A stretch of DNA of 64,000 nucleotides from Nocardia ignorata NBRC 108230 (GCF_001612905.1 NZ_BDBI01000008.1:124001-188000), one strand, 5' to 3'; shown: positions 17,213-26,197, numbered from the stretch's first letter. The notes: a model not told the origin generated them from the sequence alone. A program made the numbers and translations.

Positions 17213-17797
17213 ATGGATGACCAACCGACCGTGGGCGCCGTGATCGAGCAGATCGCGCCTCGTTTGCGACGTGCCCGCGAACAGCGGAAACTCAGTTTGG
17301 CCGACCTTGCCCGAGCCACCGGTCTGTCGACCAGCACGCTGTCCCGGCTCGAATCCGGGCAGCGCAAACCCAGCCTCGAACTGCTCCTGCCGATCACGGT
17401 TGCGCTCGGAATCCCGCTCGACGAGATCGTCGCCGCACCCCGGATCGTCGATCCTCGTGTGCCGCAGGAACCGACCAAGAACGACGGCCGGGTGCTGGTC
17501 CCACTGTCCCGGCACCAGGGCGATCTCCGCGCCTACAAGATGATCATCCCGGCTCACGATGAAGAGCCCTACCTGCGGACCCACGAGGGCAATGAATGGC
17601 TTTACGTGCTGCGCGGACGACTACGCGTCCGGCTCGGCGAGCACGATTTCGTGATGGACGCCGGTGAGGCAGCCGAGTTCGACTGCCAGATCCCGCACTG
17701 GTTCGGTGCGGCGGGCCGAGGCAGCGTCGAACTCCTGAGCCTGTTCGGACGACACGGCGAACGCATCCACGTCCGTGCCCGGACCTCCCGCCACTGA
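17213..17797 (+). CDS. XRE family regulator with cupin sensor domain
   Basis: 194 residues from ATG 17213 (ATG 17192 is an alternative; neither has a clear ribosome-binding site). The N-terminal HTH is unambiguous: RKLSLADLARATGLSTSTLS then RLESGQRKPSLELL. The C-terminal half is a cupin (EGNEWLYVLRGRLRVRLG, then DAGEAAEFDCQIPHWFG) that would bind a small ligand. It is divergent from the relic ORF and MFS pump, which it probably regulates. XRE-cupin regulators are often next to flavoprotein oxidoreductases, consistent with the relic. Confidence 0.87.
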   Translation: MDDQPTVGAVIEQIAPRLRRAREQRKLSLADLARATGLSTSTLSRLESGQRKPSLELLLPITVALGIPLDEIVAAPRIVDPRVPQEPTKNDGRVLVPLSRHQGDLRAYKMIIPAHDEEPYLRTHEGNEWLYVLRGRLRVRLGEHDFVMDAGEAAEFDCQIPHWFGAAGRGSVELLSLFGRHGERIHVRARTSRH

Positions 17798-17893
17798 CAG
17801 CACACCACGCACGATCCCAGTTCCACAAGGAGATGTAAGCACGGTCCGTACTCACGTTTTCGCTGGTACGGGACGGCCAGAACTATCGAATGG

Positions 17894-18199
17894 TCATCGC
17901 CTGCGGTCGCACTCGACCCCTTCGACGATATCTCCGGCGACCATGCCGGAGCTGCAGATCCACCGTGCGCCGTCGTCGGGGCGTGTCACCACGAATTCGC
18001 CGTCGATCGGGCCTTCGGTGGGCGCATCCTCGCCCGCGGTGCAGCCGGTGCCGACGATGTCGGGGAAGTTCGGCTCGACCGTGGTGCAGGTGTAGGACCA
18101 CACCGATTCGGCGGCGGCTGTCGGTGCGCCGAGCAGCAGCGTGCCCGCCACGACGACCAAGGCGGGTAGGAGCGTGCGGGCGATGCGAGTACTTGTCAT
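17894..18199 (-). CDS. small secreted protein of unknown function
   Basis: 101 residues with a clear Sec signal (TRIARTLLPALVVVAGTLLL then APTAAAE). The mature part of about 70 residues has four cysteines (YTCTTVE, GTGCTAG, WICSSG, VECDRR), probably two disulfides. AAGGAGA ends 5 bases upstream of ATG 18199. Similar short cysteine-containing exported proteins are common in Nocardia and mycobacteria; no domain was recognised. Confidence 0.75.
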   Translation of the reverse strand: MTSTRIARTLLPALVVVAGTLLLGAPTAAAESVWSYTCTTVEPNFPDIVGTGCTAGEDAPTEGPIDGEFVVTRPDDGARWICSSGMVAGDIVEGVECDRRR

Positions 18200-18359
18200 G
18201 AGATCTCCTTGTTCTGTTCCGTGGAAGGACGAATCGGTCGTCCACCCGGAGCGGCAGAAAGCGTGGCGCGCCGGGAATCCGGGTGGGCCATCAGGAGAAA
18301 TGCGAATTGCCATCGAACGATAACGCGGTGGGCTGGGCATTCAGGGGCGACACGCGTGC

Positions 18360-19583
18360 TCAGCAGACCACCAGATCCGCGGTCGGCCGCAGACCCTCGA
18401 CACTGCCGGGGGTGATCACGGCGAGGTCGTATGCGTGCCCAGCCGTGACCTGCCACTGCCCACCGGCCAGCGGCACGACCGCGACGCCGGGCACCGGTCC
18501 CGAGGTCCAGTCCAGTCGGCCGGCCATGGTCCGGATATCGGTGCGATGCAATGCGTTTGCGATCGCGTCGGGGTCGGTGGGGTCGTCGGCGGCGCGCAAC
18601 GCGTGGAAGGCGACCTCGAACAGCGCGTAGGCCAGGCCGAGGGGCTGCAACCACGGCCGTCCGGTGCGCTGGGCGTAGGCGTCGGCGAGTTCGGCGGCGG
18701 TGGTGCCGTCGAGGGAGGACCGGTAGGGGTGCACAGGCGTCCAGTAGACCAGGGTGCCCACGTTGTCCTGGCCTGCCTCGCCGCCGGAGCAGGTGGCGGT
18801 AGGTGGGTAGGCGAGCCAACGGGAGCAGGTTATCAGGCGCGGGTGCCAACCGAATTCGATTGCCCTGCTTCGGAACAGCGTGAGGTCGCGGGTGGTGGCC
18901 GCGCTGGTCACCAGCTCGGCACCGCTGTCCCGGAAGGCGCGCAGGTGAGTGGCGAAGTCGGTGGCGGGCTCGTGATAGCCCGTCGGGTCGACCAGTCGGT
19001 GACCACGTCCTCGTGCGACGGGGGCGAAACCGTGGACGTGGTGGCGCGACCAGTTGCCCTGGGGGCCGTCGTTCCACAGGCAGCCGACCGTCGGGCCGTC
19101 GGGCGCCGCGCGCTCCCACAGGTCGGCGAACACCTCGGCGATGTCGTCGAGACCCCAGCAGAAATGGAACGCCCGCTTCAACGGCCGATCGCCTCGGCCG
19201 TAGTAGTGCACCTGCCAGGGGAAGGTGCTGGAAACGCAGACGCTGCCGAGACTGTCGCACGTGTCGGCGACCACCGGCAGAACCCGGGTTCCGGCCAGGG
19301 TGAGCACGATGCGCGCCCGCTCGTCCCGGACGAGTTCGGTGACCGCCTGGCGCGCCCCGTCGGCGGTCGACTTGCTGTCGCGGCCGACGATACGCAGTCG
19401 GGTGCCGCGGGGCGCCAGACGGCGCAGGTGTGGGGTGAGCTCCGCGAGGGCGAAGTCGAGTGGGTCGCCCAGGCTGGAAAGGCGGCCCGAGCGCGCGACG
19501 ACCACCCCGATGGTCAGAACCGGTCGGCCTGCTTCGATCCGGGGGAGAGGTGCCTCGCTGCGGGCGGTGGGGCCTGCGTCCAT
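18360..19583 (-). CDS. type-I periplasmic-binding-fold (ABC substrate-binding-like) protein without signal peptide
   Basis: 407 residues. TIGVVVARSGRLSSLGDP resembles the opening strand and ligand loop of branched-chain amino acid/urea receptor-type binding proteins, and VCVSSTFPW and GTLVYWTPVH fit the second lobe. GGAGATG precedes ATG 19583. The N-terminus (MDAGPTARSEAPLPRI) is neither a Sec signal nor a lipoprotein signal, and no permease or ATPase is adjacent. It may therefore be a cytosolic sensor rather than a transporter component (inference). Confidence 0.75.
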   Translation of the reverse strand: MDAGPTARSEAPLPRIEAGRPVLTIGVVVARSGRLSSLGDPLDFALAELTPHLRRLAPRGTRLRIVGRDSKSTADGARQAVTELVRDERARIVLTLAGTRVLPVVADTCDSLGSVCVSSTFPWQVHYYGRGDRPLKRAFHFCWGLDDIAEVFADLWERAAPDGPTVGCLWNDGPQGNWSRHHVHGFAPVARGRGHRLVDPTGYHEPATDFATHLRAFRDSGAELVTSAATTRDLTLFRSRAIEFGWHPRLITCSRWLAYPPTATCSGGEAGQDNVGTLVYWTPVHPYRSSLDGTTAAELADAYAQRTGRPWLQPLGLAYALFEVAFHALRAADDPTDPDAIANALHRTDIRTMAGRLDWTSGPVPGVAVVPLAGGQWQVTAGHAYDLAVITPGSVEGLRPTADLVVC

Positions 19584-19714
19584 GACATCTCCTGTCGATG
19601 GCGGGGTGCGAGTGCAATGAACCGTGCGAGACGAGCGCTCGTATCTGCCAAAGGATCGCATGCCGAGTCGAAGAATCGGCGCAGCCGACGTGTCGATCGG
19701 GCGGTTTCGTGTGT

Positions 19715-20605
19715 TCAGGTCCGAACGGGCACCGCGTCGCGCACGCGTGCGGTGGCGCTGCGGGTGCCGATGATCGAGCCGATGATGACGAGCGGGAAGC
19801 CGATCGCCATGCCGATCGTCAACGGCTCGCCGAGTGCCGCGATGCCGAGGACGATCGCCACCGCCGGATTGATGTAGGTGACCACGGTGGCCCGGGCCGG
19901 ACCGACCTCGGCGATGAGCGCGAAGAACACGAGAAACGCGGCGGCCGTGCAGATCACGGCCAGCCCGAGCACCGACCAGGCCGCGTCGGCGGGGATGTGT
20001 TCGGGCCAGGACACCGCGGTGAACGGTGTGTAGACCAGGGCCGCGAGCAGCAGCGAGGCCGTGACCACGCCGAGCGCGGGCAGATCGGCGAGGGTGCGGT
20101 CGTAGATGATCGGGCCGATGGCATAGCCGATGGTCACCACGGCCACCGCGCCGAGCGCCGCCGGTGCGGTGAGGTCGATGTCGAGACCGACCAGCGCCGC
20201 CACACCGGCGAAGCCGACGGCGAGACCGAGCGTGCGGCGACCATCGAAGCGGTCGTGGCCGAGCATCGTCACCAGGACGACGGCGATCAGCGGCACCGCG
20301 GCGAGCAGAATGCCGACGGTGGAGCTGTGCAGGGTCTGTTCGGCGTAGCCGAGCAGCACCCACGGGCCGATGATCTCGACCGCGGTGTAGGCGAGCAGCA
20401 TCCGCCAGCGCGCGAGGACGCCGCGAAAGGCGTTGGTGTACAGGGCGACCGGCAAAAGAAGCAGGCCACCGATCGCGGTGCGACCGAACGCGACGACCAC
20501 CGGGTCGATGCTCTCGACCGCGATGCGGATCATCGCGTACGGCACACCCCAGATCACTCCGAGGGCGAGGAACAGGACCCACCCGCGCCTACTCACCCGG
20601 CTCAC
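19715..20605 (-). CDS. EamA family (DMT superfamily) transporter
   Basis: 296 residues, ten hydrophobic segments in two EamA repeats. GVIWGVPYAMIRIAVE in helix 1 and YINPAVAIVLGIAALGEPL near the end are diagnostic of drug/metabolite exporters of the RhaT/EamA type. The start at GTG 20605 gives a short basic N-terminus directly before helix 1. It is transcribed in the same direction as the binding-protein gene 131 bases downstream. The substrate is unknown. Confidence 0.9.
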   Translation of the reverse strand: MSRVSRRGWVLFLALGVIWGVPYAMIRIAVESIDPVVVAFGRTAIGGLLLLPVALYTNAFRGVLARWRMLLAYTAVEIIGPWVLLGYAEQTLHSSTVGILLAAVPLIAVVLVTMLGHDRFDGRRTLGLAVGFAGVAALVGLDIDLTAPAALGAVAVVTIGYAIGPIIYDRTLADLPALGVVTASLLLAALVYTPFTAVSWPEHIPADAAWSVLGLAVICTAAAFLVFFALIAEVGPARATVVTYINPAVAIVLGIAALGEPLTIGMAIGFPLVIIGSIIGTRSATARVRDAVPVRT

Positions 20606-20988
20606 CCACCATTTCCCATCCCATGGGGAGCACGGCGCTCACCCATTTTCATCCTATGATTTCGGCGGTCCGGGCCTCCCGCTAGTGGCTGATATGACAA
20701 CTTTCGTCAATATCGCGCCAGTTCGCTGAATGATCGAGATGGCCCCCGCCTTCTTCCATCTACACCGAGCTCGCCGAAACCGGGAGGGCCGCTTACGAAA
20801 GGCGCGTCCCACACACGATCGCACCCTCGAACGAGCACTCGCCGACGCCGAGGCGATCCCCGAACTTGCGCCGCTCGTGGGCCTTCTGCACGGCGTTCCG
20901 GCGCCGCGCTGAGCAGGACAACGGTTTGATCCGTAGTGGCCATGGCTTTGTGGCCGTGAACCCTTCGACCATGGCACGATCGGTGCCC
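20606..20988. other. intergenic region between divergent EamA and phosphotransferase genes
   Basis: Contains the promoters of the two divergent genes. The only structure seen is an imperfect palindrome at 20692-20713 (ATATGAC, seven bases, GTCAATAT), which could be a regulator site. No gene is supported. Confidence 0.4.
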
Positions 20989-21933
20989 ATGTCGTCCCCC
21001 ATGAGTACCGCTGAACTGGCCGACCGCACCGCGCGTGCCGTCGATGCCGCCGTCGCCGCCGGCCGCGAACAGGGGCTCACCGTGACCGACCCCGCTGTCC
21101 TGCACGACGTGTTCTCCGTGGTGGTACACCTCGCCCCCGCACCGGTCGTGGTGCGGGTGCCGACGGTGGTCACCCTCCCTGTCCACGAGCAGTACCTGCG
21201 CCAGCGCATCGAACTCGATGTGGTGTCGTGGCTGGCCACCCGGCAAATCCCCGTGATCCCGCCGAGCCCGCTGGTCTCGGCCGAACCCGTACGCCGCGAC
21301 GGCTTCTCGATGACGTTCTGGCAGTACGTCGACCAGGACCCCGACGGCGAACCCGACTACGTGCGCAACTCCGCCCGCGTCGCCGACCTGCACCTCGCCC
21401 TGCGCGACTATCCCGGCGACCTGCCATTCCTCGCCGCCGCCGAACCACACACCATCACCTCGAGCCTGACCGTGCTCGCCGAGCGCCCCGATCTCCTCGC
21501 TCCGGCTGACCTCGACCGAGTCCGCCGCGAATGGGCACTGCTGGAACCCCTGGTCTCCTCGCGCACCGCGTTCGACGCCGAGTTCCCCGGCATCACATCG
21601 CAGCCCATCCATGGCGACGCGCCCGCGGTCAACATCGTCACCACCCGCACCGGCCACCTCTACGCCGACTTCGAACTCACCTGCCTCGGCCCCATCGAAT
21701 GGGATCTGGCCGCCATGGGCCCCGAGGGGGCCGCCGCCTACGACGCCGCTGCCAGTGCCAACGGAACACGTCCGCTCGACCCGCGCGTCGCACAGTTCGC
21801 CGACGCGGTCGGCATGGTCCGTGCCATCACCTGCCTCACCCTGGTCGACCAGCAGCCGATCCTCGCCGACGCGCTCGCGCCCGCTCTCGACGCCTGGCGA
21901 AAGCAACCGTTCACGAGCGGGCTGTTCGACTGA
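20989..21933 (+). CDS. phosphotransferase (APH/choline kinase-like) family protein
   Basis: About 314 residues. The kinase-like fold is indicated by VVVRVPTVVTLPVHEQYLRQ in the N-lobe, the catalytic loop QPIHGDAPAVNIV and the metal-binding segment FELTCLGPIEWDLA (the last in place of the usual DFE/DWE). ATG codons at 20971, 20989 and 21001 are all in frame and none has a good ribosome-binding site; 20989 is a compromise. The substrate could be an aminoglycoside or a cell metabolite. It stands alone. Confidence 0.75.
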   Translation: MSSPMSTAELADRTARAVDAAVAAGREQGLTVTDPAVLHDVFSVVVHLAPAPVVVRVPTVVTLPVHEQYLRQRIELDVVSWLATRQIPVIPPSPLVSAEPVRRDGFSMTFWQYVDQDPDGEPDYVRNSARVADLHLALRDYPGDLPFLAAAEPHTITSSLTVLAERPDLLAPADLDRVRREWALLEPLVSSRTAFDAEFPGITSQPIHGDAPAVNIVTTRTGHLYADFELTCLGPIEWDLAAMGPEGAAAYDAAASANGTRPLDPRVAQFADAVGMVRAITCLTLVDQQPILADALAPALDAWRKQPFTSGLFD

Positions 21934-22006
21934 CAACCCACCGAGGAGTGCCCGCGCTACAGCCTGGCGGCACGCTCCGGGATCGCGGTCGATCCGTATC
22001 GGAAAT

Positions 22007-22879
22007 TCACCGACTTACGCCGAGTAGGCCGAGGGCGAAGTCGGCGTAGGCGGTAGCGATCTGCTCAGGGGTGGACGGGCCGTCGAGGCGGAACCATTGT
22101 GGGAGGGCGGTGCACATTGTCGCGATCGCGCGTCCGGCGGCTTTCGCCTGGTCGGTGGCGCGGTTGTCCTCGGCGAGGGCGGTGTCGATGGCTTCGTCGA
22201 GCAGGTATTGGATCTTGTTGCGGGAACGGGTGATTCGCTGCCGATCGGCAGGATCGAGGCTGCGCATCTCGCTGGCGCCGATGAAGGCGAGTTCGCGGCG
22301 ATGGGTGTGGAACAGCGCGAGCGCCTCGACCGTGCGGATCAGCCGGTCGCGACCGGTGGCCGCCTCGCTCCGGGCCGCGCCGACCCGCCAGTGCAGCTCG
22401 TCCATGGTGAGGTCGAGTGCCCGCACCAGCAGGTCCTGTTTGTCGCGGTAGTGATGGTAGACGCCGGGCACGCTCATGCCGGCACGGTGTGCGATCGACC
22501 GCATGGTCGCGCCGTGGTAGCCGGTTTCCACGAAGGATTCGATCGCGGCGGTGAGCACGGGATCGATGTCGAGCGGCGGGAACTCACGCCATGCGCGGGT
22601 CGGCTCGGTGATCGGCTCGGTGACGGCGCCGCACGGACGCTGTGTGGTCACCGGGTTTCGTGACTCGTCGAGCAGCCACTGCGTCGTGGTGCCGAGTTCG
22701 GTGGCCAGTCGGCGGAGCCGGGGTACCGAGACGCCCGTTTTGCCGGTCTCCACGGCACTGAGCGTGGCCGGGCTGACCCCGATGCGGCGCGCGGTCTCCC
22801 GCAACGACAGCCCGGCCGCGACTCTCGCTTCTCGCAGCCGCGCACCCAAATCTGTCGGTCCGTTGTCGAGCGTGTTCAT
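22007..22879 (-). CDS. XRE-TetR fusion transcriptional regulator
   Basis: 290 residues with two DNA-binding domains. Residues about 12-70 are an XRE/Cro HTH (RLREARVAAGLSLRETARRI, SPATLSAVETGKTGVSVPRL). Residues about 105-155 are a TetR HTH (GYHGATMRSIAHRAGMSVPG, VYHHYRDKQDLL), followed by a TetR ligand-binding domain. ATG 22879 was chosen as the first start before the XRE domain. A perfect inverted repeat at 22882-22900 touches its start, suggesting autoregulation. It is divergent from the acyl-CoA dehydrogenase operon and probably represses it. Confidence 0.87.
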   Translation of the reverse strand: MNTLDNGPTDLGARLREARVAAGLSLRETARRIGVSPATLSAVETGKTGVSVPRLRRLATELGTTTQWLLDESRNPVTTQRPCGAVTEPITEPTRAWREFPPLDIDPVLTAAIESFVETGYHGATMRSIAHRAGMSVPGVYHHYRDKQDLLVRALDLTMDELHWRVGAARSEAATGRDRLIRTVEALALFHTHRRELAFIGASEMRSLDPADRQRITRSRNKIQYLLDEAIDTALAEDNRATDQAKAAGRAIATMCTALPQWFRLDGPSTPEQIATAYADFALGLLGVSR

Positions 22880-22881
22880 GG

Positions 22882-22900
22882 TGTTCAGAATAGCTGAACA
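22882..22900. promoter_or_regulatory. inverted repeat at the start of the XRE-TetR gene
   Basis: TGTTCAG-AATAG-CTGAACA is a perfect 7-bp inverted repeat with a 5-base spacer, beginning 3 bases upstream of the XRE-TetR start codon. It is a likely autoregulatory operator, probably for the XRE domain. Confidence 0.6.
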
Positions 22901-22970
22901 CAACACGAGACGGAGATGCGCTGTAGTTGACAGCTATTAGCCGACATGTCAGTGTGCTGGGTGTTCAACG

Positions 22971-22986
22971 CCGAACGATCGTTCGG
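22971..22986. promoter_or_regulatory. 16-bp perfect palindrome upstream of acyl-CoA dehydrogenase
   Basis: CCGAACGATCGTTCGG is fully palindromic, the size and symmetry of TetR operators, and ends 21 bases before the acyl-CoA dehydrogenase start. It differs from the 22882 repeat, so the two DNA-binding domains of the fusion regulator may read different sites (inference). Confidence 0.6.
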
Positions 22987-23007
22987 TCTGGGAGCGAGGA
23001 GTGTTTC

Positions 23008-24216
23008 GTGGCGATCGATCTGTCCTACCCGCCCGAGGTGCAGCGGCTGGCCGACCGCACCCGCGGGTTCGTTCGCGATCGGGTGCTACCGATCGAGGAC
23101 GCGCACGACGGCGACATCACTGCCGCGGGCGGCGACGCACTGCGCAAGGATCTGCAACACGCCGCACGCGAAGCCGGAGTGTTCGCACCGCACGCACCGA
23201 CCGAATACGGCGGGCACGGACTGGGAATGGTGAACCGCGCACCGATCTTCGAAGAAGCGGGCTACTCGTTGTTCGGCCCGACGGCACTGAACATCGCGGC
23301 CCCCGACGAGGGCAATGTGCACATGCTCGCCCACATCGCCGATCCCGAGCAGAAACACCAGTTCCTCGCCCCGCTGGCGCGCGGCGAGGTCCGCTCGGCC
23401 TTCGCGATGACCGAACCCGCCCCCGGTGCGGGCTCGGACCCCTCCGCGCTGACCACCCGCGCCGTGCGCGCCGAGGGCGGATGGCGGATCAACGGTCACA
23501 AATGGTTCATCACCGGCGCCGACGGCGCGGGCTTGTTCATCATCATGGCCCGCACCTCGGGTGAACCCGGAGATCGCGGTGGCGCGACCATGTTCCTCGC
23601 CCCGGCCGAGACCCCGGGAATCCGAGTGGGCCGCCATATCGACACCCTGGACCGATCGATGCTCGGCGGCCATTGCGAGGTGTTCTTCGACGACGTGCTC
23701 GTCCCCGACTCGGCTGTACTCGGGGCGGTCGACCGCGGCTTCGAATACGCCCAGGTGCGGCTGGGACCGGCCCGCATGACCCACGTGATGCGCTGGCTCG
23801 GAGCCGCCCGCCGCGGTCACGACGTCGCGGTGGCGCGGGTGGCCGAGCGTCGCGGATTCGGTTCGCGGCTCGGCGATCTCGGCATGATCCAGCAGATGAT
23901 CGCCGACAACGAGATCGACATCGCCGCCACGCGGGCACTGCTGACCCACGCATGCTGGGAACTCGACCACGGCGAACCCGCCGCGAACGCGACGTCGATC
24001 GCGAAAACCTATGCGGCCGAAGCGATCTTCCGGATCATCGATCGCAGCATGCAGATGTGCGGTGGCCTCGGCGTCTCCGCCGACCTGCCGCTGGCTCGGC
24101 TCTCCCGCGAGGTCCGGCCGTTCCGGATCTACGACGGTCCGTCCGAGGTGCACCGCTGGGCCATCGCCAAACGCGCGGTGAGCACGGCCCGTCGCGCACA
24201 GCAGGACATGAAATGA
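23008..24216 (+). CDS. acyl-CoA dehydrogenase
   Basis: 402 residues, FAD-dependent alpha,beta-dehydrogenation of an acyl-CoA. Visible motifs are FAMTEPAPGAGSDPSAL (flavin loop), INGHKWFITGADGA and the C-terminal MQMCGGLGVSADLPLARLSR plus RIYDGPSEVHRWAIAK. No acidic catalytic base is assigned with certainty. GTG 23008 follows GAGGAG and starts just before the conserved N-terminal helix. It overlaps the phosphotransferase gene by 4 bases; the subfamily is the ACAD10/11-like group commonly paired with such kinases. Confidence 0.9.
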   Translation: MAIDLSYPPEVQRLADRTRGFVRDRVLPIEDAHDGDITAAGGDALRKDLQHAAREAGVFAPHAPTEYGGHGLGMVNRAPIFEEAGYSLFGPTALNIAAPDEGNVHMLAHIADPEQKHQFLAPLARGEVRSAFAMTEPAPGAGSDPSALTTRAVRAEGGWRINGHKWFITGADGAGLFIIMARTSGEPGDRGGATMFLAPAETPGIRVGRHIDTLDRSMLGGHCEVFFDDVLVPDSAVLGAVDRGFEYAQVRLGPARMTHVMRWLGAARRGHDVAVARVAERRGFGSRLGDLGMIQQMIADNEIDIAATRALLTHACWELDHGEPAANATSIAKTYAAEAIFRIIDRSMQMCGGLGVSADLPLARLSREVRPFRIYDGPSEVHRWAIAKRAVSTARRAQQDMK

Positions 24217-25235
24217 GCCTTCCCGGAATGGATGTCGTCGCACTGGAGAAGTTCCTGCGCGACAGTGGCGTCGCGGTGCGCGGTGAGCTGCGGGTGGACC
24301 TGATCGGCGGTGGCCGCTCGAATCTGACCTTCGCGGTCGCCGACGACGAGTCGAGCTGGGTGGTGCGCCGTCCGCCCGTCGCCGGGCTCACCCCCTCCGC
24401 CCACGATATGGCCCGCGAGTTCACCGTGACCCGGGCGCTCGAGGGCTCGGCGGTGCCGGTCGCGAAGACCGTCGCATTCGATGCGGAGGGCACCGCGCTC
24501 GGCGTCCCTATGACCGTGGTCGAATACGTCGACGGATCGGTGATCCGCGACCAGGACGACCTCGCCGCTCTCACTGACACCCAAGTGGCGGCGAGCGCGG
24601 CCGAGTTGGTGCGCGTACTGGCCCGATTGCACGAAATCGACCCGGACGCGGTGGGGCTCGGCACGTTCGGGCGCCCCACGGGTTTCGTCGAACGGCAGGT
24701 GAATCTGTGGGCGGCCCAATGGGATCGGGTGAAGACCCGTGAGCTCGCCGATGTCGCGGCGCTGCACGCGGCGCTGGCGGAATCAGTGCCGAACGCCTCC
24801 GCGGCCTCGATCGTGCACGGCGACTTCCGGATCGACAACACGATCCTGGACGCGGCCGATCCGGCCCGGGTGCGTGCTGTCGTGGACTGGGAGATGTCGA
24901 CACTGGGGGATCCGCTCACCGATGTCGCGCTGATGTGTGTGTACCGCTCGCCGGTGTTCGACCTGGTTCTCGGCTCCTCGGCCGCGTGGACCAGCGATCG
25001 GATGCCCACCGCCGACGCTCTCGCACAGGCCTACGCGACGGCCTCCGGCCGAGACCTGGGCGACTGGGGGTTCTACCTCGCGCTCGCCAACTTCAAACTC
25101 GGCGTGATCGGCGAGGGCATCACCCACCGCGCGCTCCAGGGCTCGGGCGCCGGAGCAGGCGCCGAACGTGCGGCCGAGGCGACGCCGGAATTCATGGCGG
25201 CCGGGCTGCGGGCAATGAAAGGACACCGGAAATGA
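24213..25235 (+). CDS. phosphotransferase family protein (ACAD10/11-type kinase domain)
   Basis: 340 residues. GGGRSNLTFAV and WVVRRPPVAGLTPSAHDM form the N-lobe, SIVHGDFRIDNTILD is the catalytic loop and VVDWEMSTLGDPLTDVAL the metal-binding segment, the signature of the kinase-like proteins that accompany acyl-CoA dehydrogenases. In mammalian ACAD10/11 the homologous domain phosphorylates 4-hydroxyacyl-CoA, so a role in catabolism of hydroxy fatty acids is a reasonable inference. It overlaps both neighbours by 4 bases. Confidence 0.9.
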   Translation: MSLPGMDVVALEKFLRDSGVAVRGELRVDLIGGGRSNLTFAVADDESSWVVRRPPVAGLTPSAHDMAREFTVTRALEGSAVPVAKTVAFDAEGTALGVPMTVVEYVDGSVIRDQDDLAALTDTQVAASAAELVRVLARLHEIDPDAVGLGTFGRPTGFVERQVNLWAAQWDRVKTRELADVAALHAALAESVPNASAASIVHGDFRIDNTILDAADPARVRAVVDWEMSTLGDPLTDVALMCVYRSPVFDLVLGSSAAWTSDRMPTADALAQAYATASGRDLGDWGFYLALANFKLGVIGEGITHRALQGSGAGAGAERAAEATPEFMAAGLRAMKGHRK

Positions 25236-25969
25236 CCAGGTCCGCGCTCATCAGCGGCGCCTCCCGGGGCATCGGCCTCGGCATCGCGAAACACCTGGCG
25301 CGGCAGGGCTATTCGCTGACCATCACCGCGCGCGACGTCGACCGTCTGCGAGCAGTCGCCGAGGAATTGCGTGCGGACGGCGCGGCGGAAGTGGTCGTTG
25401 CCGCTGCCGACATGTCCGACGAGGAGGGCGTCGCGCGCGTGCTCGGCGCGCACACGGATCGATTCGCGACGATGTCGGCCCTGATCCTGAACGCGGGTGT
25501 CGGTACCGCGGGCCCGCTGGCCGAATCGTCGATGCGTCGCTTCGACAAGACCATGGAAGTCAACGTCCGCGCTCCCATCCAGCTGATCCAGGGCGCGCTG
25601 CCGCTGTTGCGCGCCGGAGCCCGGGAAAACCCCGGTCGCGGTGCGAAAGTCATCGCGCTGTCATCGATCACCGGCGTCTACGCCGAGGCCGGGCTCGCCG
25701 TCTACGGCGCGGCAAAAGCGGCGCTGATCTCGCTGCTGGCCACCCTCAACGCCGAAGAATCCGGAAACGGAGTCACCGCCACCGCCATCGCACCCGCCTA
25801 CGTCGACACCGAGATGAGCGCCTGGATCCACGATCAGGTCCCCCCCGACCAGATGCTCGCCGTGAACGACATCGTCGAGATGGTCGACGCGCTGCTGCGA
25901 TTGTCCGTCCGCGCAGTGGTGCCGACAATCGTCATGTCCCGCGCGGGCACGGACGGTTACAGGGCCTGA
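25232..25969 (+). CDS. short-chain dehydrogenase/reductase (SDR)
   Basis: 245 residues, classical SDR: SGASRGIG at the N-terminus, LNAGVG, catalytic Ser in ALSSITG and YGAAK as the Tyr/Lys motif, then AYVDTEM. It overlaps the phosphotransferase by 4 bases and ends the three-gene acyl-CoA operon. A role as hydroxyacyl reductase or dehydrogenase in the same pathway is likely. Confidence 0.9.
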   Translation: MTRSALISGASRGIGLGIAKHLARQGYSLTITARDVDRLRAVAEELRADGAAEVVVAAADMSDEEGVARVLGAHTDRFATMSALILNAGVGTAGPLAESSMRRFDKTMEVNVRAPIQLIQGALPLLRAGARENPGRGAKVIALSSITGVYAEAGLAVYGAAKAALISLLATLNAEESGNGVTATAIAPAYVDTEMSAWIHDQVPPDQMLAVNDIVEMVDALLRLSVRAVVPTIVMSRAGTDGYRA

Positions 25970-26147
25970 CTGCGCTGTCGCGATCAGCTCTTGGCCGTTT
26001 CATCAGCTCCATCAGGCTGGAGAAGCTGCGCATCCCGTCCGAAGAGTCTGAGCTCACGGGGTTTGGTTCGTCCGCTTTCGTGCTCGCCCACCGTTTCGTC
26101 GTCGACCTCGAACGGAGCTGTTGCCAAGCGGAGTCGTCGCGAGTAAC

Positions 26148-26180
26148 TTGAACTATCGTACAAATAGTACGTTAGTTCAA
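26148..26180. promoter_or_regulatory. 33-bp inverted repeat, operator for MFS-TetR cassette 1
   Basis: TTGAACTATCGTAC (26148-26161) and GTACGTTAGTTCAA (26167-26180) are inverted with 13 of 14 matching positions around a 5-base spacer. The repeat ends 17 bases before the MFS start, an ideal repressor site for the TetR protein encoded downstream. Confidence 0.72.
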
Positions 26181-26197
26181 CTAGGTGGGGTTCGGCG

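Noticed and set aside
18360..20582. One long 740-codon minus-strand frame as a single protein
   Set aside because: Only the last 407 codons match a protein family. The upstream part is an Arg-rich shadow of the EamA gene in another frame, and a good ribosome-binding site precedes ATG 19583.
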